NCBI GenBank assembly: GCA_916613615.1
Contig: OU744725.1
Coordinates: forward strand, 67,278,575 to 67,342,574
From: Steromphala cineraria
Lineage: Eukaryota; Mollusca; Gastropoda; Trochida; Trochidae
DNA: 64,000 nucleotides
Direction: 5' to 3'
How positions within the stretch are numbered: the first letter of the stretch is position 1; the number at the start of each line of letters is the position of its first letter. The notes below the pieces were generated by a model. That model saw only the letters and a list, made by a program, of their open reading frames with translations. It ran no database searches and was not told the DNA's origin. The translations under genes and the position numbers were made by a program. Shown piece after piece: positions 59,610 through 64,000 of this stretch.

Positions 59610-60500
59610 TGAATCAGACAGACAGATTGTTTATTTAAGTCTCATAAAAAGCATGTCGACGGATTAAGAAGTAAATATGCATTTACCAGCAGGAAGAAAG
59701 AAGAAGAAGAAGAAGAAGAAGAAGAAGAAGAAGAAGAAGAAGAAGAAAAATAATGTATTTAAGTGTCAAGCGATACAGTTGTAAAAGACAGTAAAACACA
59801 TAACTTAAAACATTGCCCGGCCAACTTGGGCCTATTTGACACTTAGTTACTAAAATGTATACAAGTAAAAGCCCTATGGTGCTAAAATATTATTGCATAT
59901 ATACATAGGTGTGTTACATAGGTGTAGAATACATATTTATGAGGTATTTTGTGAGAGTCTAAATCTAAACATTTTTTTTATTAATGCGGCAACTGAGTAA
60001 TTTAGTTTATGATGATTCATTAGAAATACGAGTTGATCGTTCGCCGAAAAATTGGGAAAATTTTGATCTATAGACGAGGAGTAATTCCAGAGAGGAGTTC
60101 GTATATCTGAATATAAAATGCAAGTAGTTAGAAAATGAACCTCGTCTTTACATAGAAGTTTTACAAGTGGAGTTTTAGGTTTTGTAAAACGACCAATCTC
60201 GATCTCTAAAGAGAGGGTGCCGCTTCTAAATTTAGCTAAATAGCCACGGATACACTATCATTAACAAATTCAACATAATCAGAGGTACAAATATCACTCT
60301 TAAAACTACGATATGTCCTTAATTTATTTCCATTGACATGCCCTCTATCATTCCATAATTGTGAACACCAACTGTTAATATCTATTTCTAAAAGTTTATA
60401 TTTTAAAACCATGAAATCTGCACACAAAGGTAGATTAAGACTTTCAAATAACTTAACTACTGTACAATCCCAGGATTTAGGCCCGTGACACAATTCCCTG
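59610..60500 (-). mobile_element. LINE 3' fragment with C-terminal coding remnant
   Basis: A GACAGACAGA-type 3' end lies at about 59612. On the minus strand 60493-60236 gives NKLRTYRSFKSDICTSDYVE and, after a frame break near 60237, LAKFRSGTLSLEIEIGRFTK and DEVHFLTTC. This is the characteristic tail of many non-LTR ORF2 proteins (KLRTY..K, AKFRCG..LEIE.GR, DE.HFL..C). The reverse transcriptase itself is absent. A GAA/AAG microsatellite at about 59697-59748 lies in its 3' region. Confidence 0.78.
59697..59748. repeat. AAG trinucleotide microsatellite
   Basis: About sixteen tandem AAG/GAA triplets run from GAAAGAAGAAGAAG to AAGAAGAAAAAT. Confidence 0.95.
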
Positions 60501-62260
60501 CCTGTTCTTCAAACATCAATAAACTGGGCTTATCAGACTATGGAGCGCAAACGTATCTAACACTACATTATCGTGAACATACAACAATTTTTTTAATTCT
60601 TACATTAGGCATGGCTTCTCAAAGTTAGAATTTCATAAAACATATATTATCTTCCGAAGGTAATATTCCACTAAAAAATCATGTATTCAAAGTGATTTTT
60701 TTGCTGAAGTCTATTGAATTTAGCATTTCAATAATTATAATTTCTTAAAACTAAACTTTCAACAATAAAGAAAATGATCTTTTTCAAACTTAACATTTCA
60801 TAAGTCCTGTTTCGTCAAAGATGATATTTCACCAAAATCTATTTCTTTCACAGACACGATATCATGCTTGAGTTGAAGTTATATCTTCCAAAATTGACCT
60901 TTTCCAGAAAGTTGAATTCAGTCAGCCCTGGATATGCTTCACGGCTCAACGCCTAGGCCCCTTGTCGGCGTAACAGTCCACTCTAACGACAATAATTAGC
61001 TCACAGTACTCTCATACCCGGACGGGGATGAAAGGATTAAGCTGTCTAGTCTACCGTAAAGTTCAGATTGTTTTATTGTTTCATTGTGTTCAGTCGGGTG
61101 TGAACAGGTGTGAATAAGGATATTAAACAGAGAACACAGAGACGTTATTTGGTAAATTACACCATTGATGTTGTTAATTCCTGGGGTCTTATCTATAGTA
61201 TATTGATGTATGAATACACATTCACTAATAACATGTATCTTGATTTGTTCACACGTGATGGGCGTGGTCTACTTTTCTGTTGAGCAAGTCCTGTCACTTC
61301 ACAACTTAGTCAGATTGATTTATTGTAGTCAAATCGATATAATTTTGGGCCTTTTAAATTTTGAATATGATGTAAAATATTTATTTTTTGTTTCCATACG
61401 ATGTGAGACAAAAAGTAAAAAGAAATAGAAATCTCTTTGACCAGTTGATATATGATAACGGTTTGAACAAACAAACATATGTAGCAAGAAAATAAACCAT
61501 ATTTGTAAACAAAACAGAATATGTCATATGTACATGTAAAATGTTACAATAAACATACGGAAGTTAAAAATAACCATCATGATGACTTGTTCAACATACT
61601 GAAATATATTTTGAATAATATTTTTAGATTGCAGTGTAAATAATAATAATAAACGCAAACGAGAAGCATGGAAATCAGTAATAAACAAGGGCGTGGCTAC
61701 ATGAAGAATATTGGCCAATGGAAGCATTTACACATGTTTGGTCTCATTGCTATGCTTCAGTCGGTAGCGTATGTATATGTGAATCATTAGATAGTTTTAT
61801 TTCAAGGTCAATCTATTTGATAATGATTACAGTTCTAGGATCTGATTACTTGTTTATTTGCGTGAGGATCAAATCAGTAGGTAATTCTAGATTCTGCTTT
61901 TATAGACGATGGATCAAGAGAGACTGAATTCATTTGATGACGATGTGATTATTACATCAAACTACATCACTGAATCGAATAAACAGGATATTACTGTTAA
62001 AGGGACATGAATACCGTGTTGCTTAAATGAACGATGGGTATGTTATGACATAAAACTGTGTAAACTTCAAACAACCCGTTATCTTAAAGATTTCTTTATT
62101 TTCCAAACCTTGTATCAGCCATTTCAACGGACCATTCATTCCTATCAAAGCCCATCGATTACTGCCTGTTATGAACACCACATACGTGCGACTCTCGTCG
62201 GTATTTAGTTAAATATATCTTTCAATGTCAACAATTTAAACATCGAAAGATTGAATAAGT
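60501..62260. other. Interior spacer of the 11-kb element
   Basis: No supported gene or RNA. The open frames are short and unrecognised. Confidence 0.4.
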
Positions 62261-62269
62261 CGAAGACTA

Positions 62270-63490
62270 TTATTCACCATGTACACAAATCACAATTTCC
62301 CAAATTCAACAAACCACAACAACACATGTTCAAAGTTCACAAAAGCAAAATATTACAAAAGTAATCATAACAGCATAACGAAATTATTTCTATAGATATT
62401 CTTAACTCAATATTTCACCAAATCAACATTTCACCAAAGTCAACATAAGTTACGTTTTACTAAAGTCTAAAGATCTTCCTAAGTCAACATTTCAACAAAA
62501 AAATATTTCACCAAAGTCGACATGATTAACATATCACTAAAGTCAATAGATTTTTATTCAAACATTCACCAAATCATTATTTCATCAAAATCATTATATC
62601 TTTCAACGTTAACATTTCACAAAATAAAACCTAAGCCAATATTTGTAAGATCGACATATCGCTAAAGACAATATTTCATAAAATGAACACATCACCAAAG
62701 TCAACATTTTACAAAACAAAACATTTCACCAAAGTCAAAATTTCACCTAAGTTGCGAATTACCAAAGTCTATGGATCTTCCTAAGTCAATATTTCACCAA
62801 AGCTGACATAATCAAAGTATCACCAAAGTCCAAAGATCTTCCTAAATCAACATTTCACAAAAACAACTTGCAATCAAATTCAATATTTCACAAAACCAAT
62901 ATCTCTAAAGTCAATATTTTACGAAACCAACTTATCACCAAAGTCAATATTTCACAAAATTAACATATCGCAAAAGACAATATTTTATTAAATGAACATA
63001 TCACCAAAGTCAACATTTCACATAATTTACTTATCATCAAAGTCAATATGTCTTCCTAAGTTAACATTTCATCAAATCAACATTTCACCAAAGTCAACAT
63101 AATCAATTAATCCCACTACTCTACAGATCTTCCTAAGTCAACATTTCACCAAAGTCTATAGATCTTCTAAGTAAACTTTTCACAAAATCAACATATCACC
63201 AAAACCAATATTTCACAAAATTACCCTCTCATCAAATTCAACATTTCACATAATCGACATGCCACCAAAATCAAAAGATCTTCTTCAGTCACCATTTCAC
63301 CAAATAATCATTTCACTAAAGTCAACATTTTTCTAAATCAACAAAATCAATATATGTGAAGTCAACATTTTCCAAAACAACATATCACCAAAGTCAATAT
63401 TTCACAAAATGAAAATCATCATTGTCACCAAAGTCAACATTTCATAAAATCGTCATACTACCCATTGCATCATTTGATGTCAACATTTCG
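62270..63490 (-). repeat. Right long array, inverted copy of the left array type
   Basis: About 1.2 kb of units such as TCACCAAAGTCAACATTTCA and CACAAAATCAACATATCACC. Read on the minus strand this is TGAAATGTTGACTTTGGTGA, the same motif as the left array. The plus strand is very poor in G, mirroring the C-poor left array. Confidence 0.82.
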
Positions 63491-63589
63491 GGAGGGAAGA
63501 TTTCCACTATATCCAACTGACTTCTAACTTCTCTTATTGAAGGGAAGTAACTCCTCACTTGGATGACCAGAGACTCGGTTATCCGTTAA

Positions 63590-63720
63590 GGTCGACCACG
63601 CGTGAGCCACTGGTGGCCAACCCGTCAGACACTGGTTGCTCACTGGTTACACACGCATCGTCTTGCATGGCCAACGCGTGAGTGACTGGTGTGACCACCC
63701 GTGTCCAACGCGTGAGGGGT
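63590..63720. repeat. GC-rich subterminal motifs, right end
   Basis: Motifs such as CACGCGTGAGCCACTGGTGG, GGTTGCTCACTGGTTAC and CCAACGCGTGAGTGACTGG are clustered just inside the right terminus, matching in kind those at 52650-52770. Confidence 0.8.
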
Positions 63721-63745
63721 ATAGGAACTATTTCACACTACTGTA

Positions 63746-64000
63746 GGTCTTCATTTTCTCGGAATCACCAATTGGACCATCATACTGAGGTGTTGAAATG
63801 GTGAAGACAGCCAGCTGTCACATATGCATAGGTCACCTTGTCTATGAAACCCCCACATGCATAGAAATCATCATGAGGATTCGACTTCACATGTCTTGCA
63901 TTTATTGTATTCCTTGCTGCATGTAGTGTTCCTACAGAATAGGCTGATGATGTGTTGTATAACTGACTCCATATAACCTTCAACAGCTCAGTCTGATTGT
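63746..64000 (-). pseudogene. DUF6589 protein, upstream part, runs off the window
   Basis: On the minus strand the frame is open from the window edge (NQTELLKVIWSQLYNTSSAY) through VGTLHAARNTINARHV and FIDKVTYAYVTAGCLHHF. This matches the upstream half of DUF6589 proteins, which have a TSSA..VGTLH..RN.IN.R core and a K..Y signature. A one-base shift near 63780 changes frame to DGPIGDSEKMKTY, which then meets the 11-kb insertion and continues at 52624. The N-terminal part lies outside the window. The gene is broken by at least three frameshifts as well as the insertion. Confidence 0.72.

Larger units (their letters stand above)
52627..63743. mobile_element. 11.1-kb transposon-like insertion with TA duplication
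   Basis: The ends are inverted: CAGTAGTGTGAATAAGT on the left, and on the right the reverse complement of CAGTAGTGTGAAATAGT, giving 12 perfect bases. TA flanks both sides. Reading the minus strand across the outside of the insert, with one TA kept, joins DSEKMKTY to IMDHAIAFVKEHC in one frame, so the insert interrupts the DUF6589 gene precisely. Next to each end is a GC-rich block of repeated motifs, then a long AT-rich array, the two arrays being inverted. The middle holds LINE fragments and a TTAA MITE but no transposase I can see. It is probably non-autonomous. TA duplication would suit Tc1/mariner-like enzymes, yet the structure is unlike that group. Confidence 0.85.

Overview
The window looks like a piece of an invertebrate animal nuclear genome, most likely a mollusc. 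It is AT-rich with no operon-like gene spacing. Reading frames are short and broken by canonical GT/AG introns. Non-LTR retrotransposons, small inverted-repeat transposons (MITEs), a Penelope-like fragment and rolling-circle-type insertions fill most of it. The mollusc call is inference: it rests on the mix of repeats, including a GTGAGTGAGTGAG-type repeat, and on a RecQ-like helicase / DUF6589 gene pair. No marker gene fixes the species.

Layout. 1-2292: 3' part of a CR1/L2-type LINE (+ strand). 2293-7199: mostly featureless, with one 303-bp MITE. About 7200-40177: one old, diverged tandem array with a 9.5-10 kb unit, present as four more or less complete copies. Later insertions interrupt the copies, and several can be read against an empty site in a sister copy: a LINE (9477-11783, TSD TCATACA), two copies of one Helitron-like element (15609-16633 and 38810-39802, no duplication of the A/T target), a 1.6-kb element with TTAA target duplication, and MITEs. 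The units hold no intact recognisable gene, only a decaying coding-like block and possible signal-peptide exons.

40177-47430 holds two short host-type genes on the minus strand, visible only as small exons with good splice sites. They are separated by a 2.6-kb inverted-repeat element (42847-45473) carrying about thirty copies of a palindromic TAATTA-centred motif and, nested inside, a Penelope-like 3' fragment (43101-43636).

47611-64000 is the most interesting part. A RecQ-like superfamily 2 helicase (+ strand, two exons, one in-frame stop) meets a C2H2 zinc-finger/DUF6589 gene (minus strand) tail to tail, with overlapping stop codons. The DUF6589 gene is cut in two by an 11,117-bp element (52627-63743). 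That element has short CAGTAGTGTGAA inverted ends, a TA target duplication, GC-rich subterminal motifs and 1.2-1.7 kb satellite-like arrays in inverted orientation at its two ends. Removing the element and one TA restores the reading frame across the junction exactly. I see no transposase in it, so it looks like a large non-autonomous transposon of a type I cannot assign. The helicase plus DUF6589 pair is probably itself a dead DNA transposon; from memory the closest described group is the helicase-bearing Academ lineage, and that assignment is a hypothesis.
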